Origin: Pseudoips prasinana | Taxonomy: Eukaryota; Arthropoda; Insecta; Lepidoptera; Nolidae | Direction of reading: 5' to 3' | Length of the DNA: 64,000 nucleotides | NCBI GenBank assembly: GCA_951640165.1 | Contig: OX621240.1 | Coordinates: forward strand, 7,266,713 to 7,330,712 | Shown here: in pieces, positions 30,902 through 42,912 of the stretch | Layout of the letters: each line of letters begins with the position of its first letter | Numbering within the stretch: the first letter of the stretch is position 1 | Notes under the pieces: model-generated | Databases searched by the model: none | What the model saw: only the letters and a program-made list of their open reading frames with translations | Told to the model about the DNA's origin: nothing | Made by a program: the position numbers and the translations under genes

Positions 30902-32265
30902 GTAAGTACTAACTATAGACAAAGTAAATAAACTTTAATCGACTTTTTGGTGCAGTTTGAGGTTTTCGTTTCGATTACATCTATTGTGTTATAAATTGAT
31001 TTTAAAATTAATTAAATCGCAAGTTTTTATGTCTGCCTTTTGGTTCTACTGTAATAGATTTTTTATAACTCATGGGGCGAGTGAATTTGTACATAGTTTT
31101 ATTTACTGGACGTCTAGACGTTTTGGCTAGACGATTGCTAGCCATTAATCTATAAGACTCAACTTAAAAAAGAAGTCAGTTATAGTGCGTTCAGTAAACG
31201 ATCATTGACGTTTATGACGTTTTGAAAAGTAACAGATGTTCCCGCTAAAATGCGGAATCAAAAGTGTTTCTTTTTGTTGATTTGGACAATCACTAGATAT
31301 TACATTGTTTCTTGTTTTTTACGTCTAGATTATTAAGTATACAATTATAATTAAATGCACAACATTTAAGGTGTCACAGCATGCGCATACATTTTATAAT
31401 ACTACACATAATAAAAAATTAAATTAAATATACGATATAAGACAAAAAATTAAACATATTTTTTAACATAACAAAATTAAAACATATTTATAATGGAAAT
31501 CAACACGTTTTCGTAAATAGTTTTCAATATTAGTTCTAACTTAGTGTAAGTAATGACTTAGGAAATGTTTCACTTATATGATAATGAATATTTATATTAT
31601 TATTTTAGTATCGAGCATTTTACAATCAAAACGCAAATACCTAAGCTTTAAGCTAACTGTTGTTAGAAATTTTAATACATGTTATGCAATGGTGACAAAT
31701 TGCAGTCTACGTAAATGCCCAAGAGCTAAATAAAGTTTACTTATTTATTGGTTACTTGGTAACTCTCTCAACGAGTCACTCGCAAGTACTTTCTTTTATG
31801 GGCTACTGGAGTGAGTCCCCCATTGTGCGACCCATCATGACGCGTCATAGCTTTGCGCTGCGTGTCGTAGTCCACGGGTAAAGGTACACTCAGCGTTAAA
31901 TAGATAGTAACAATTGGAAACCTAAAACCTATAGCCTTAAGGGCTATTTTCTTATGTTTATATTGATCTGATTTTACTATACATTGTGGGCGGCACGGAA
32001 TAATGCTTATTTTTATAACCTGTTAACTGCGAGTTGGAACAGTTTCGTGTTCATGCTTAACGTGATCCATTTGTATATTATTTGTGTAAATACATGTAAT
32101 ATACAAACTTATACAAAATAAGCTCACAAATGCAAAAAAATGGCAAATTAATAGGTTATTAACCAATACAAAAAATATTATCTTAGCACATAAGGGCTCA
32201 AATTGATGAACATTATTCAGATCCGTTATTTAGTGAAACATTTTGGCCCATCTATCTTTTTGTCT
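30902..32265. other. No recognised feature
   Basis: One of the longest repeat-free stretches, AT-rich. It could be intron sequence if the exon at 30845 is real. Confidence 0.4.
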
Positions 32266-32396
32266 TGAGTCTGGGTGTAATTATCGATATAAGTATGTAT
32301 TTTTAAAAGGAAAGAAGTATATGTAGTATATCAGTTTGAGGTAAGATGGCCGCGTGTGATTAATGCCCCAAGATACTATAGGATATTATTATAATA
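32266..32396 (+). mobile_element. SINE tail fragment (B type)
   Basis: 'gtcttgagtctgggtgtaat' and 'ccgcgtgtgattaatgcccc' then 'aagatactataggatattat'. The head is absent. Confidence 0.6.
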
Positions 32397-32733
32397 CTAG
32401 CTGACCCGACAGACCTTGTCCTGTCTTAACGATGACTATTAACGCACGCTATCTGTCAATACTATGTCAAATAAAAAAAAGTTACATTAAAAAAGGTTAT
32501 ATTGTCCAAAGCGCTAAGGTTAGATTAGAAATAATATTTGGTTGTGAAGTATTCTTAAATTTTCTTATTTTCCGCGCAATTTTAAATTCTTTTTTTTACA
32601 TAAGAACCTTCTCCTGACACAAACAAACACAATAAAAATAGAAATAGTGAAATCAGTCCAGCCGTTCACGCGTGATGTCGTGACAACGGAAAACGGGTTT
32701 CATTTATTTTTGGTCTCTTAATAGTTATATAGA
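32397..32733 (-). mobile_element. Non-autonomous Helitron, third family
   Basis: The minus strand starts TCTATATAACTATTAAGAGA after A and ends ...GTCGGGTCAGCTAG with T outside. The internal sequence 'cagccgttcacgcgtgatgt' and 'cgtgacaacggaaaacgggt' is a common lepidopteran repeat. 337 bp, non-coding. Confidence 0.78.
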
Positions 32734-32758
32734 TTATAACTATTAAGAGACCAAAAAT
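32706..32758. repeat. Perfect inverted duplication at a Helitron 5' end
   Basis: Arms 32706-32729 and 32735-32758 (24 bp, exact) around TAGAT. The left arm is the Helitron's 5' terminal region; the right arm lies outside it. Confidence 0.92.
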
Positions 32759-32759
32759 A

Positions 32760-33170
32760 TAACATCTCTTTATTAACGGGACACATAGGATGCGGTGGTA
32801 GCATTAAAGCCCGACCGTCGTTTTCAACACAAGGTCCATCATAATAATAATACTGAATTCGTAACTTAATATAGACAGAACCATTCAGACAATATGTAGT
32901 AAAATATAAATTTCAATAAGTAAACCTCCTAAATCTCCTTGATAATAACTTAATACAAGCTATCTAAATATGACTACTATTATAAAATAAATTTTATAAA
33001 TGTTTTAACCATCCGTGTACCTTAATATCTATAATAAGTAACTAGAAATAATAACTGTATATAAATATAAAACTGTATATAAATATATATATATTGTTCT
33101 GACTATTTACAAGCGCTTTTTTAAAGTCTACGTGAATAAAAACCTTTTTGATTTTATTTATTTAACATGA
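32760..33170 (+). repeat. Dispersed repeat family D, copy 4 (long)
   Basis: Runs from 'gcggtggtagcattaaagcc' through 'ccattcagacaatatgtagt' to 'tctacgtgaataaaaacctt'. This is the fullest copy and ends with an AATAAA-type 3' end on the plus strand. Confidence 0.75.
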
Positions 33171-33547
33171 TAACGAGATAATTATTTTGTAATTTACCGT
33201 GCAGTGTATTTGAAAGAACGCAAAATATCTTAATTTAATTAATTAACCAAATCGCAGTTAAAAATGTTGATAAGTCACAATATGTTTAATTGCCAAGAAG
33301 ATCAAACATGCCGCCAAGATTGCCAAATGACTTTGATAAAATTAAAGGTACGAAATGAACTTATTAAAATTATCTGTATGCCGTTAATTTAACGCGAAAT
33401 ATTTAACTTAGTAATATACACTTTTAATAATATACAATGTTTTTCATTTGCGATAGCGACCCGCCGCATTCACACGGGTAGATAAATAGAGGGATAAATT
33501 AGCATTTTAAAAACATGCGGGCCTATGTTTTACACTTTTAATCTAAA
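33171..33547. other. No recognised feature
   Basis: AT-rich spacer. Confidence 0.45.
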
Positions 33548-33860
33548 CTAGCTGTGCCCCGCAGTTTTACCCGCGTTAAAATTTATAAATGATCACAGCT
33601 CCTCCTCCGTAGGTGATAGCGTGATAATATGTAGCCTATATGCTGACCCGACCTCTTAGTAATATTCATGCAAAATTTGAAGTCAATCCATGCAGTACTT
33701 TTTGAGTTTAGCCCGGACATACATACAGACAAACAGACACAAATTCTAAAAACTATATTTTTGGCTTCAATATCTATTGAAGAACACGCCCCAAGTATCC
33801 TTTAAAAAATATATTCAATGTACAGTTTTGACTTCCCTACGATTTTATTATATGTATAGA
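33548..33860 (-). mobile_element. Non-autonomous Helitron, family H1
   Basis: The minus strand starts A|TCTATACATATAATAAAATC and ends CTAG|T. 313 bp. The terminal hairpin is slightly decayed (cgcgg...ctgcg). Confidence 0.85.
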
Positions 33861-33997
33861 TAATCTACAATATAATAGATGACACTTCACATTGAGATAT
33901 ACTGTTTTTATATAAATATATAATGTATACTAATAATACACGGAGGTATTATATGTACATACATATATACACAGTAAACATCAAGCATATGGGAAGA
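33861..33997. other. No recognised feature
   Basis: Short AT-rich spacer. Confidence 0.4.
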
Positions 33998-34215
33998 TTA
34001 TGGTGTCAGAATTGTTAAGTCCAGAAGGTCTCCGATATGGTTGGACGACTGTTACCTAAAGACAAACACCGGGACCGGCAGCTTGACATACCTCCGAAGC
34101 CCGGAGACGCTCAAAAATTTTACCATTTTGCGGTCACCCATCTAAAGAATGACCGCGTGCCTAGGTGCTTAACCTTGCCCATCTATTACGGACCGATGAG
34201 TGCATCTGGCAGGAC
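33998..34215 (-). mobile_element. 5S-rRNA-derived SINE, copy 6
   Basis: 'tttgcggtcacccatctaaa' is inverted box C and 'ggtgcttaaccttgccc' inverted box A side. 'tatggtgtcagaattgttaa' marks its 3' part. Confidence 0.75.
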
Positions 34216-35689
34216 ACAGATAGTTTTACACGTTATATAAAAAAATACGTTGTTAAAATAGATGTTTAAGTGGGACGATAGTTATAGAGGTAATACCTAT
34301 CTAATATTGGTAATATAATTTTTATATTTGAATTTATTCCAAATACAAAATACATATATGATAAAACTACAAACGAATGCATTAACAAAAAAAATATTGG
34401 AATGTTTGTCCGAGGATAACTTGGGCAAATATAGCAATGTTTCTTTTTTGGCAATACTAGATAAGATATAATACTTGATACTTATATTCCTACACAATTT
34501 ATAAAACAAAAATTAGGTTTTAAGTGGAATTCTATAAACAATATTAAAATCTGATTTACGAGAACAATGATATTCCTTTAAATTATTAAAAATAACACAT
34601 ATTTTAAAATAATAGAATAATTATTTTTTCATTCCGTCCATCAAAATAAATACATGAAATCCACCTTACATTCATGGAAATGGGGTTTATATTGGATAGC
34701 CATGATGACTAATATGTCTCTTCTGCGGTTGACCAATGAAACCACAGAAGAACATTTAAGACTACAAGCACGAGGATTGGTTATAGTATGTCATGTTTGC
34801 CATGCTAGGAGGGCAGGTTCACTTTCGTCGATGGTATACCTTTGGGTTATCCGTGCGATGTTACCGTAATGATTTACCATCGATAGGATAGAAAGAAGAC
34901 TCTGATCGAAAAGAAACGAGTTTTGGAGGCAGCCTTTGTCAAGCAGTATACGTCTGACGGCTGGTTCATCGTTTTAAAACATAAACTTTGCAAATCAGAG
35001 CAAATGGAGAGTATGGGAACCTGGTACATAGCAAAGGGCTATATAACAGGCTACTCGGTGAGATCATAGATGCAGTTGTTGATCAGTTTCCAATTCAAAA
35101 TCTAGCTGATAGATAAAGAATTCAACAATTTTGATTCAGAGTTTATGAAACTACCGATTACATAAGTATCTAGCAGTGTACATAATTAATAAAAAAGAAA
35201 ATGTAATATACTATCATGTAATGTAGATAATATCTACAACATAATTTATTTTTGTAAAGTTATTGAAATTATGAATTGTAGATTGTGGATTTATAACAAT
35301 CAATAATTACATGAAAATGAAGTGAAATTAAATAATATACGACGGTACAAGACACCGACCCGAAATTCTCCGGCTTTATTAAATTGTTCTTTAGGTCCAA
35401 AATTGCATATTTCTTTAGCGGGATTACTTTGTATGTAACATACTGCTGCTATACAATTATGGTAATCTGTGAAAACATAAGTATAATAATGAGTTTGACA
35501 GTCACTATTTCGTTAGCACAGTACTCAAAGTGGAATAGTATTAGGGCTAATATTTTTTAATTGTTTAAAAGCTTTATGTTTTTAATTGTACAATGCTAAC
35601 CGACGACCAAAAAGGTAAACAATTTTTATTTATTTCTTTATGTGAAATTAGAAAACCAGAAGACGCAGAGTGGGCAAGTCCCACAAACG
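34216..35689. other. No recognised repeat; one unassigned ORF
   Basis: 34654-34869 (+) encodes 71 residues with C-H-V-C-H and a tryptophan-rich start. Downstream frames (34870-35110) read ...GWFIVLKHKLCKSEQ with stops. It might be an eroded transposon gene, but no family is recognised. The rest is AT-rich. Confidence 0.3.
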
Positions 35690-35790
35690 TATTGCACAGC
35701 AGCTAAGACAGTCACCTCGCCTCTTCGTGTCGCGGGTACGTGGCCCGCGCCGGACATTGCGTATTTGTGCGACCCATAAAGTAAAGTACC
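35690..35790 (+). mobile_element. tRNA-headed SINE, family C, diverged
   Basis: 'gcacagcagctaagacagtc' and 'cctcttcgtgtcgcgggtac' align with 4920-4975. Box B is eroded. Confidence 0.6.
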
Positions 35791-36384
35791 CTGCGACACA
35801 AGCGTAAGATTCCCTGGTGGAGGCATTGTCATTAAAAAATAGATTGACCGGTGATCTAGTCAGGACTTTGGATAAGCGGCCATTCCGGCGGGTCATTCCG
35901 ATTCCGATACATCTCTGACACTAAGGTAAACACTACCCCTACGATAAGTTCGTAAGCGACCGTAACCGTGTGGGGAAAATAAAAATACTTAGCGCTAATG
36001 TTGTCTCCGCTCTGATATTCGAACAGCGCGGCAGCGTTCCCCCAGACACATACGCACTCGACATTGTATCGTACACATAATAAACAAACGCTTCGACGGT
36101 AGTGCCCGCGGATTTGACAGATAATGTAAAATCTATGAAACGCTTGTACAGACCACCCGACCATCTTCGTGCTCACAACCAGTGACCACCTTGAGCTGTC
36201 ACATTTGTACGTTATTTGCTACGGCTTAGGATACCATTAAGTGGAAATTTGCATTAACTCCGTGCTCTTCCTTGCAGGTTGATTAAAGCTATGTTCAGGT
36301 GGTCTTGAAAAATAAATATTTATCTGCTTACATTATACGCCGTTACTCGCGCTCGTCACGCTTCACACTCCTGCTAGTTGTCAT
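35791..36384. other. Unassigned; SINE scrap at 35915-35955
   Basis: 35915-35955 ('ctctgacactaaggtaaaca', 'ccctacgataag') is the 3' end of a 5S-derived SINE. 35960-36300 is more GC-rich, without a recognised domain. Confidence 0.4.
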
Positions 36385-37010
36385 AAATAAAATAAAAAAG
36401 GTTTTTATTCACGTAGACTTTAAAAAAGCGCTTGTAAATAGTCAGAACATATTCGTAGTAATATATAATTAATTTATAATTATTTCTAGGTAGGTACATT
36501 TGTGTGGTGACGGCGACAAATATCAGAATCAGAATATCATCACTCCATCTCATCCCGTGGGGGGCGTAGAAGTCGACCCGAGGGAATATCTACCAGAGGA
36601 CGGGAAGCAGCTTCCTTCTGAGTACTACGACCATCATACTGCGATCGCCAACCCGCCTGCCAAGCGTGGCGATTATGGCATATCCCCTCAAGATGATTCT
36701 TGAGGGAGGCTTGTCCAGCAGTGGACTTATTTAAGCTGTAATGATGAGGTACATATTTAGGTACACGGATTGTAGGAAATAATTTACAATTAAATTTATT
36801 TTATAACAGTAACGATATTTAACTAACTTAAATTAAGTTATTGTCAAGGATCACGTGTAGGTTTAATTATCATTTTTTTTTTATTTTAGCTATATTTTTA
36901 CTACATATTGTCGAATGGTTCTGTCTGTATATTAAGGTACGAATTAAATGTTATTATTATGGCGGACCTTGTGTTAATAACGACGGTCGCGCTTTATATT
37001 GTCAGTTTAA
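36385..37010 (-). repeat. Dispersed repeat family D, copy 5, split by RTE sequence
   Basis: 36385-36499 and 36747-37010 are the two halves. AGGTACAT is duplicated at the break (36492-36499, 36747-36754). Confidence 0.75.
36500..36746 (+). mobile_element. RTE-type LINE 3' UTR insertion
   Basis: 'catctcatcccgtggggggc', 'ccgagggaatatctaccaga', 'gggaggcttgtccagcagtg' and an ATGATG-type tail. 5'-truncated, non-coding, with an 8-bp target duplication. Confidence 0.72.
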
Positions 37011-37455
37011 TCAAGCCGGTCTGCAATATGCACCGCCCTTCCGTCCATATCATTATCATTATCATGGTTGCCAAATTACGTCCACAGCTGTAAAAAAGCC
37101 TCTCGAAGACCCTAGATGTGTTGGCGATCGCAGTTTCATGGTCATAGTTCACAGAAAAACGCTGCTACGAGTTCTCTGATAGGTATTCCCTCGGAAGATT
37201 TCTGTGCCCCTCACGGGATTAGATGGGGTGATGATGATCTATGCCGTAACCACAAAGCAGAATATGCACATACAAGGACAATTTAAAAGTGCAAATTTCA
37301 TACGCCGGTACGATAACCCAACTCGTATTTCAGTCACACACGTTCTCAAGGAATGTTAACTCGTCGAGTGCTGAAATACGAATAAAATCGCATTCGGGCA
37401 CTCGACGAATTAATTTAGTATTTTGATTGTCATCTTAACTTACTCATGACATGCG
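37011..37455. other. Mostly unassigned
   Basis: 37200-37235 ('cccctcacgggattagatgg') is an inverted scrap of the RTE 3' UTR. Otherwise no feature. Confidence 0.4.
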
Positions 37456-37560
37456 ATCTACAACAAGTTAATGCAGGCCGTTACCTCAGCTCATTTTAAA
37501 TGTAGTTTTAAAAGGTGGATTATCGAGCAAACATTTAATTACTTAATATTTTTATTTTTA
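37456..37560 (+). pseudogene. LINE C-terminal scrap
   Basis: Reads IYNKLMQAVTSAHF...CSFKRWIIEQTFNYL, the same tail type as 39710-39830. Confidence 0.5.
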
Positions 37561-37580
37561 AATTATTTATGAAATTTGTC

Positions 37581-37703
37581 TATGGTATAAATTTGTTGAT
37601 ATTTCATTTTGTCTTATTATATATGGTATAAATTTGTTGACATTTCATGTTGTCTTATTATTTATGGTATAAATTCGTTGACATTTCATTTTGTCTCATT
37701 TTT
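37581..37703. repeat. 41-bp minisatellite, 3 units
   Basis: Units begin 'tatggtataaatttgttg' at 37581, 37622 and 37663. Confidence 0.9.
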
Positions 37704-37704
37704 T

Positions 37705-37795
37705 ACTATAATAATATCTTAGGACATTATTCACACACGGCCGTCTGATCCCAAACTAAGCAGAGCTTATTCTATGGAAACCAGATTACTGATTT
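37705..37795 (-). mobile_element. SINE tail fragment (B type)
   Basis: 'aggacattattcacacacgg' and 'ccaaactaagcagagcttat' are the inverted shared tail. Confidence 0.68.
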
Positions 37796-37839
37796 ACTAC
37801 TTTTCTTTTGTATATACATACTTATACCACTACGGAAGC

Positions 37840-37970
37840 AACTTGGACTCGCCCAGCATACGCTGGAGGAGTGCCCGGCCTGGGAGCCCGAGAGGCGAGT
37901 TCTGGCCTGGACCGGAAATGTCCCCACCAGCGTTCGTAGGCTCCGTGAAGATAGTGATCTTTTTGTGCAC
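37840..37970 (+). pseudogene. R1-like LINE C-terminus scrap
   Basis: One frame reads LAQHTLEECPAWEPERRVL, matching the AQHTLEEC-AWEAERRVL block of the LINE at 3750-4320. It then diverges and stops at about 37990. Confidence 0.6.
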
Positions 37971-38024
37971 AGTCGCTGTGCCAGTCTCTGATGGGTTAAT
38001 GACTGTCGATTAATTAATATAACC

Positions 38025-38140
38025 GGGTCTGACCTCCATGGCTACGCTCAGAAATCAAACCACTTGGGTGGTCACCCATCTATGGACTGACCGCGAGCCT
38101 ATTTCCTTAATCTCACCCGGTGAGAGCTATGAGCGCCTCA
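38025..38140 (-). mobile_element. 5S-rRNA-derived SINE, copy 7 (5' half)
   Basis: 'ggtggtcacccatctatgga' (inverted box C) and 'ctgaccgcgagcctatttcc'. The 3' half is missing. Confidence 0.72.
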
Positions 38141-38914
38141 ATACACAAACAGTAATTATAACACGTAATACCCTAAGAACATAGTGTATATATATAACAT
38201 GAATAATTAAGACGCTGAACTAGATTTAGTAATGTCTATCTCTTAAACGATCTAGGCTCTATCTCAGCCCAGCAATCCCTAATCCTACGAACACCCGAGG
38301 TACCATCGAACACACCATTAAAAGATAATAGATATGTATAACATCATGGTGTTTCCTCGTTAAGCCAAATGGGTGTTTGTCACGAATACTCTCGAATTTA
38401 TGATTGTGGTACCTTTGTAGCGATCAGAGGGGGAGATTGGAGGTAATCTAGAGGGATCTGTTCTCGCTTATTAGGAGGAATGTTTTGCGAAGGTTATTAG
38501 CCAAATTAAAGAGGAAATCGCTGCGACCTCTTTGGTATCAAACAATAATACTGTGGGTGTATCTTCATCTGTAACATAAACCTCTTTACTGCCTTTGTAC
38601 TTCGAGCAACTAGTTAAAGGATTATATGGAAGTAGATATTTATTTAGTTGCTAACCGACATCAAAAAAAGAGTAGTAATATTTGAGCAATAAATTCACCA
38701 AATTTTTCACCAAACGTTCATTTGGCAATCGAGACATTTGACAAAAGTATCATCTTACAAAAACTCACTTAGCAAATGATCCATTAGCTAACACTAAGTG
38801 AATTTGTTTTTTTTTTATTTAATAGTCTTGCAACAATAGGCTTTCTGTATGTTCCATATAATTGCGTTTAAATTGGCTGGCATACAGAAAAGTGCTTTTA
38901 ATTTAAGTAATTTT
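38141..38914. other. No recognised feature
   Basis: AT-rich. 38400-38530 is somewhat more complex ('gagggggagattggaggtaa') but carries no ORF. Confidence 0.45.
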
Positions 38915-39091
38915 TAGGGCTCCGTAAATCAAAGAAACCATTGTACGATATACTATTGTTGTATCAATCTGCATGTCTATCTTTTAATTTGGTGTCAAAT
39001 TGAAAGAATTTTTCAAGTCGGACCAGTAGTTCCTGAGATTAGCGTGTTCAAGCAAACAAACAAACTCTTCAGCTTTACTTATAAGTATAGA
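38915..39091 (-). mobile_element. Helitron 5' fragment, fourth family
   Basis: The minus strand starts A|TCTATACTTATAAGTAAAGC then AGAGTTTGTTTGTTTGC and 'ctaatctcaggaactactgg', a widespread lepidopteran Helitron 5' region. The 3' end is not found. Confidence 0.62.
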
Positions 39092-39164
39092 TTAAGTGTT
39101 TGTTCGCATGGACTTTGCTTATCTCAGTGTCAGAGTTGCCTTAGTCAGTAGCCAATGTGGATTT

Positions 39165-39260
39165 ATTTATTTTCTTAGGAAGACCAACAGCATTTATCAA
39201 CACAATATTTATGATGTATTCATAGGCAGCAGAAAGCCATTAACAGGTCTCCTCGAGTAA
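39165..39260 (-). mobile_element. LINE 3' UTR scrap
   Basis: 'ttatttattttcttaggaag' and 'accaacagcatttatcaaca' resemble 10540-10590. Confidence 0.45.
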
Positions 39261-39439
39261 AATCCGGATTACTTAATTAAAAATGCGCAGAATAAATATA
39301 AACTTATAGAATACGAACTATCTAAATCATTATTATGTTTTACATAAAACCTTTATGGAAGAAATTAAGGCTAAGTACCCGTCTCACTGTTTTAGATTTA
39401 TTACAAAATATGTCAAAATTAAAAGCTTTGACTTGTTTG

Positions 39440-39660
39440 TTCAAACTGTTGTCCGCTCGCCACAGGAATGCGTTCTGTCGGATTTAGACGCAGTACAAAA
39501 CGGTATATACAGCATGAGCAGGCCCCCTTCATGAAGGACTGATAATCTGACGAGGGTCGCTGGAAGCATGGAAGCTGAGTGGAGGTAGCGCAAAGCCGGC
39601 CATTGTGGAGATCTTTTGGGGAGGCCTTTGGACGTCATTCGGCTGACATGATAATGTTTA
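39440..39660 (+). mobile_element. RTE-type LINE 3' end, degenerate
   Basis: 'ggactgataatctgacgagg', 'gtcgctggaagcatggaagc', 'cattcggctgacatgataat': decayed RW.D.L....GS.W... to 3' tail. Confidence 0.6.
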
Positions 39661-39664
39661 TTTT

Positions 39665-40020
39665 TAACCAAAACGCAACAAGTTCAAAGGCCAGTCCTAT
39701 ATACTACTATATACAATAAGTTACCGGATGCCGTTAAAACAGCTCCTACCTTGTCAAGTTTTAAATACCGTCTCAAACGCTGGCTTATTGAGCAAACTTT
39801 TTATAATTATAAGGAACTATTGAATTCCAAGTGAGCGACAAACATTGACATATAATTTTATTTTTATTTTACTTTAGCTTGTTTTAGATTTTAAGTGGAG
39901 TTATTATTTTAATTCTAATTTTATTTTTATTTTATTTTATTGTATTTTGTGTTCATCATATATAATAATTATTGACATGTAAACTGGCATTACGAAATAA
40001 ATGAATATGAATATGGTCAC
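39665..40020 (+). pseudogene. LINE C-terminus and 3' UTR
   Basis: Reads YNKLPDAVKTAPTLSSF then RLKRWLIEQTFYNYKELL and a stop at about 39832. The 3' UTR ends 'cgaaataaatgaatatgaat' with an AATAAA signal. Confidence 0.68.
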
Positions 40021-40339
40021 GAGGAATGCAAGGTGGGCGACTTGAAACTGTTTTTTAGTTATTGTTTCATTTAGTTGATGCCATGGTAGTGTATACACTT
40101 CACTACAATTCAATAGATGCTTGTTTTTTATTATTATTATGCAACTACAGATAGTTGTTAAAGCTAAGACATGGGCCCACAAAATTGTTTAAAACAGTTT
40201 GTCTGTGGACTCAGATGAGTCTCCTTGTAGTATCTATATATATGTAAAATGTATGTTATATACTATCTAATAAATATTTCTTTAATAATAGCTTAAATTT
40301 AAAGGATCAAACTGTCTTTGAAGCCGAGGCGTCGACTTT
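40021..40339. other. No recognised feature
   Basis: AT-rich spacer. Confidence 0.45.
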
Positions 40340-40640
40340 TCAGATGAATTAAGACTAAGAGAGGTAGTGCACAGCGTTTATTCGCTCAAAGAGCAGCTCG
40401 ACTGGGGTAGTAGAGGTACTAAAACATTCCTTAATAAAAACATTAATAACTTGATGTTGCGGTTCTACTTGTGAGTAGAGATGAAGGGACCGCAACACTT
40501 GTTTGCTGACCGTGACTTTTTAAAGCCTGGCCACGCATCTGCGACTCCTCTGGTGGTGCAAATGTACATGGTCGGCGGTGATCACTTACCACCGGGTGAC
40601 CTACTTGCTCGTTTGTCTCTCTCTTATATATGAAAAAATA
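40340..40640 (+). mobile_element. LINE 3' end, family W, diverged
   Basis: 'tattcgctcaaagagcagct', 'cgactggggtag' and 'ggcggtgatcacttaccacc', then 'tatatatgaaaaaata'. Collinear with 56885-57225. Confidence 0.68.
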
Positions 40641-41024
40641 CAAGACTTTCTGTACAATATCCTCATTAATCTTATTTTTTTCATTCCATGTACGTATGAC
40701 TACGCAACAGTACTACGCATGTACTTGGAGCAGCAGTTAATTCAAGTGGTAAGTATACTTTTCTGTTTTTAACTGTCTACTTGGTTTAGCGAAATCATGG
40801 CTCCAAATAGTGAGTCGATTATTTGGAATAGTATATATTTATTTGCATTAAAAATATATTTATTTGAATACCGTACATATAATACAATTCAACGATTAAC
40901 ATTTCAAATGAATAGCTCAATAGCCCTCAATAGCCTCAGTTACTGACGTTGAAATAAAAGTAGTTCCGTATAATTTAATGACAATTAAAGATTAAATATG
41001 ATTCGTTACCTGGTCTAAAAAGCT
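40641..41024. other. No recognised feature
   Basis: AT-rich spacer. Confidence 0.45.
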
Positions 41025-41100
41025 AGAGACAGGAATGAGTGAAAACAGCTGGAAGAAGCCTATGTGTCACAGGACACGCTATCACTAAACCGGAAAACCC
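41025..41100 (+). pseudogene. LINE C-terminal scrap
   Basis: Reads RDRNEWKQLEEAYVSQDT, the typical DR.EW..LEEA end of an RTE-like LINE ORF2. Confidence 0.6.
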
Positions 41101-41336
41101 GATGTGTTATGTTTAAAATTTTTAAAACTGTAGATTAAATATATGTTTAGTTTTTCAGTTCAGGCCACATCCCATCTAATAAATTTAAATATTTAATGGG
41201 TAGAAGTGTGTTGATGGAATGTGGCCGAAATGCTCATGAAAGACAGTATTTGCTGAGTGTAGGATTTGAAGTGGGGACATGTAACAGCAACCCTTTGTCG
41301 AAGGAGGCTAGGATGTTGTGTTGGCTGCTATTGGTT

Positions 41337-41382
41337 AGGTATCAGAACGAATAGGGATTTGTCCCTATTCGTTCTGGTACCT
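41337..41382. repeat. Near-perfect hairpin, 21-bp arms
   Basis: Arms 41337-41357 and 41362-41382 differ at one base, with spacer TTTG. Confidence 0.9.
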
Positions 41383-41599
41383 ATATCGTCATGATTATAA
41401 TAATATATGTTCATTACCCTTTGTTTAGTTTTAAGATGTTTAATGTAGATGGTATGGGGGTGACATTATCACTAACTGATAAAACCCCTTTAAAAAAATA
41501 AAGAATAAAAAAAAAGGCTTAATGATATTGATTCGAAACGATACGAAAATTATCTACTTCAAATAAAACTCTTAATATCTCCTACAATTAGTTTTACGT

Positions 41600-41950
41600 T
41601 AGTGCATAATTTCACTTTTAACGTAAGCTGCTGTCACCATCATTATGCAAGCCAAAAGTCGTCCAGTTCTGAGCAAAATCCTCCCCCAAAGATCTCCAAA
41701 GTTGCCGGTGTAGCGCTTCACGCATTCAACAGTTTCCAGCGATCCTATGACCATCATCGGTGCACCTTGTGGAGGGCCAGTCCTCACTACATCTTCTTCC
41801 AATCCAAAGCCTTTCTGCCTCAGCTGCCGTAGGCTTAACGAGTTATATATGCCCCACCCACTATCATTTCACTTGGCAATTCTTTGTGCTGTGTAGGTTA
41901 CTTTCGTTCGCCTGCAGTTTTCGATATCTCTGATTGCTCTTAAATCATGA
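41600..41950 (-). pseudogene. RTE-type LINE C-terminus
   Basis: The minus strand across frames reads RPPTRWSDDLRR-like, AGNCWMREALHRQLWRSLGE, QNWTTFG. The plus strand shows 'catcattatgcaagccaaaa' (3' tip). Confidence 0.65.
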
Positions 41951-42764
41951 ATGGTGTCACACACTGGTGGAATATTTTTGACGTTATCGCGATTCTAAAA
42001 CCATCACTCCGTGTAACATGAAATGTATGAGAAAATTAAGTAAAGCACTAGTCTTTGAGGTACTTGCTTGCTATGTCTATTTCTTAAACTGACCATAAAA
42101 TTAATTTTCTCTGTGCCCGCAAAGCGGCTCGTGGTAAAGTATCCCACATAACTTGTTGACCGTTTAGAGCAATATTTTTAACTAAATGGACGCTAAAGAG
42201 CGTGCATCGGCCTAATGGTAAAAGGTAACAGTAATTCACAGTCAGTACTAAACGACTTACCTAATGGTGGGCAGGACTTAGTTGTGTGATTTAGGCTCTA
42301 TGAAGAAAGATGGGATTTAAATTGTATCTAAAGTAAGTCCATTCTATAAGCCAACTCAATACTCTATACTCAATTTTACTCGATTTTTACTTACTACTAA
42401 TTTGAACTTGATGACATTAGGTATTATTTAGCTGTTCTTGGCGGCAGCGGCAAAATACGAACGTCTAATGCATATTAAACGCTGGATGAGCGTTTGTATG
42501 TACCTATATTTGTTTGTACACATAGTAATGATGTCGTATTTTGGAAACCGACAAATCTGCGGGCTCAATGAGAGTTAATTTATTAAAAACAGTTCAGTTA
42601 CAAGCACAGATTTGTATCAATAATTGTATATAATTTAATTTATTAAATTAAATAATTTCTAATTGCCAGTCACATAATAGTGTACTACTGTTCACAACAG
42701 CTATTAGTAAGAATTAGAAAAGTTACCTGGGATTCAACTGCCGAGGTATTAAAATATTCTGACA
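41951..42764. other. No recognised feature
   Basis: AT-rich with no ORF. Confidence 0.45.
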
Positions 42765-42912
42765 TTATCTATATACCTAAGTATGTATTTACAAAAGAAA
42801 AGTAGCATAATAAATACCTATATCAGTTATCTGGTTTCCATAGTACAAGCTCTGCTTAATTTGGAATCAGATGACCGTGTGTAAATAATGTCCCAGGATA
42901 TTATTATTATGA
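42765..42912 (+). mobile_element. SINE tail fragment (B type)
   Basis: 'ggtttccatagtacaagctc', 'gcttaatttggaatcagatg', 'aatgtcccaggatattatta'. Head missing. Confidence 0.7.

Noticed and set aside
35856..36176. 106-codon minus-strand ORF
   Set aside because: Begins in SINE-like sequence, has no recognisable motif and biased composition; not supported as a gene.
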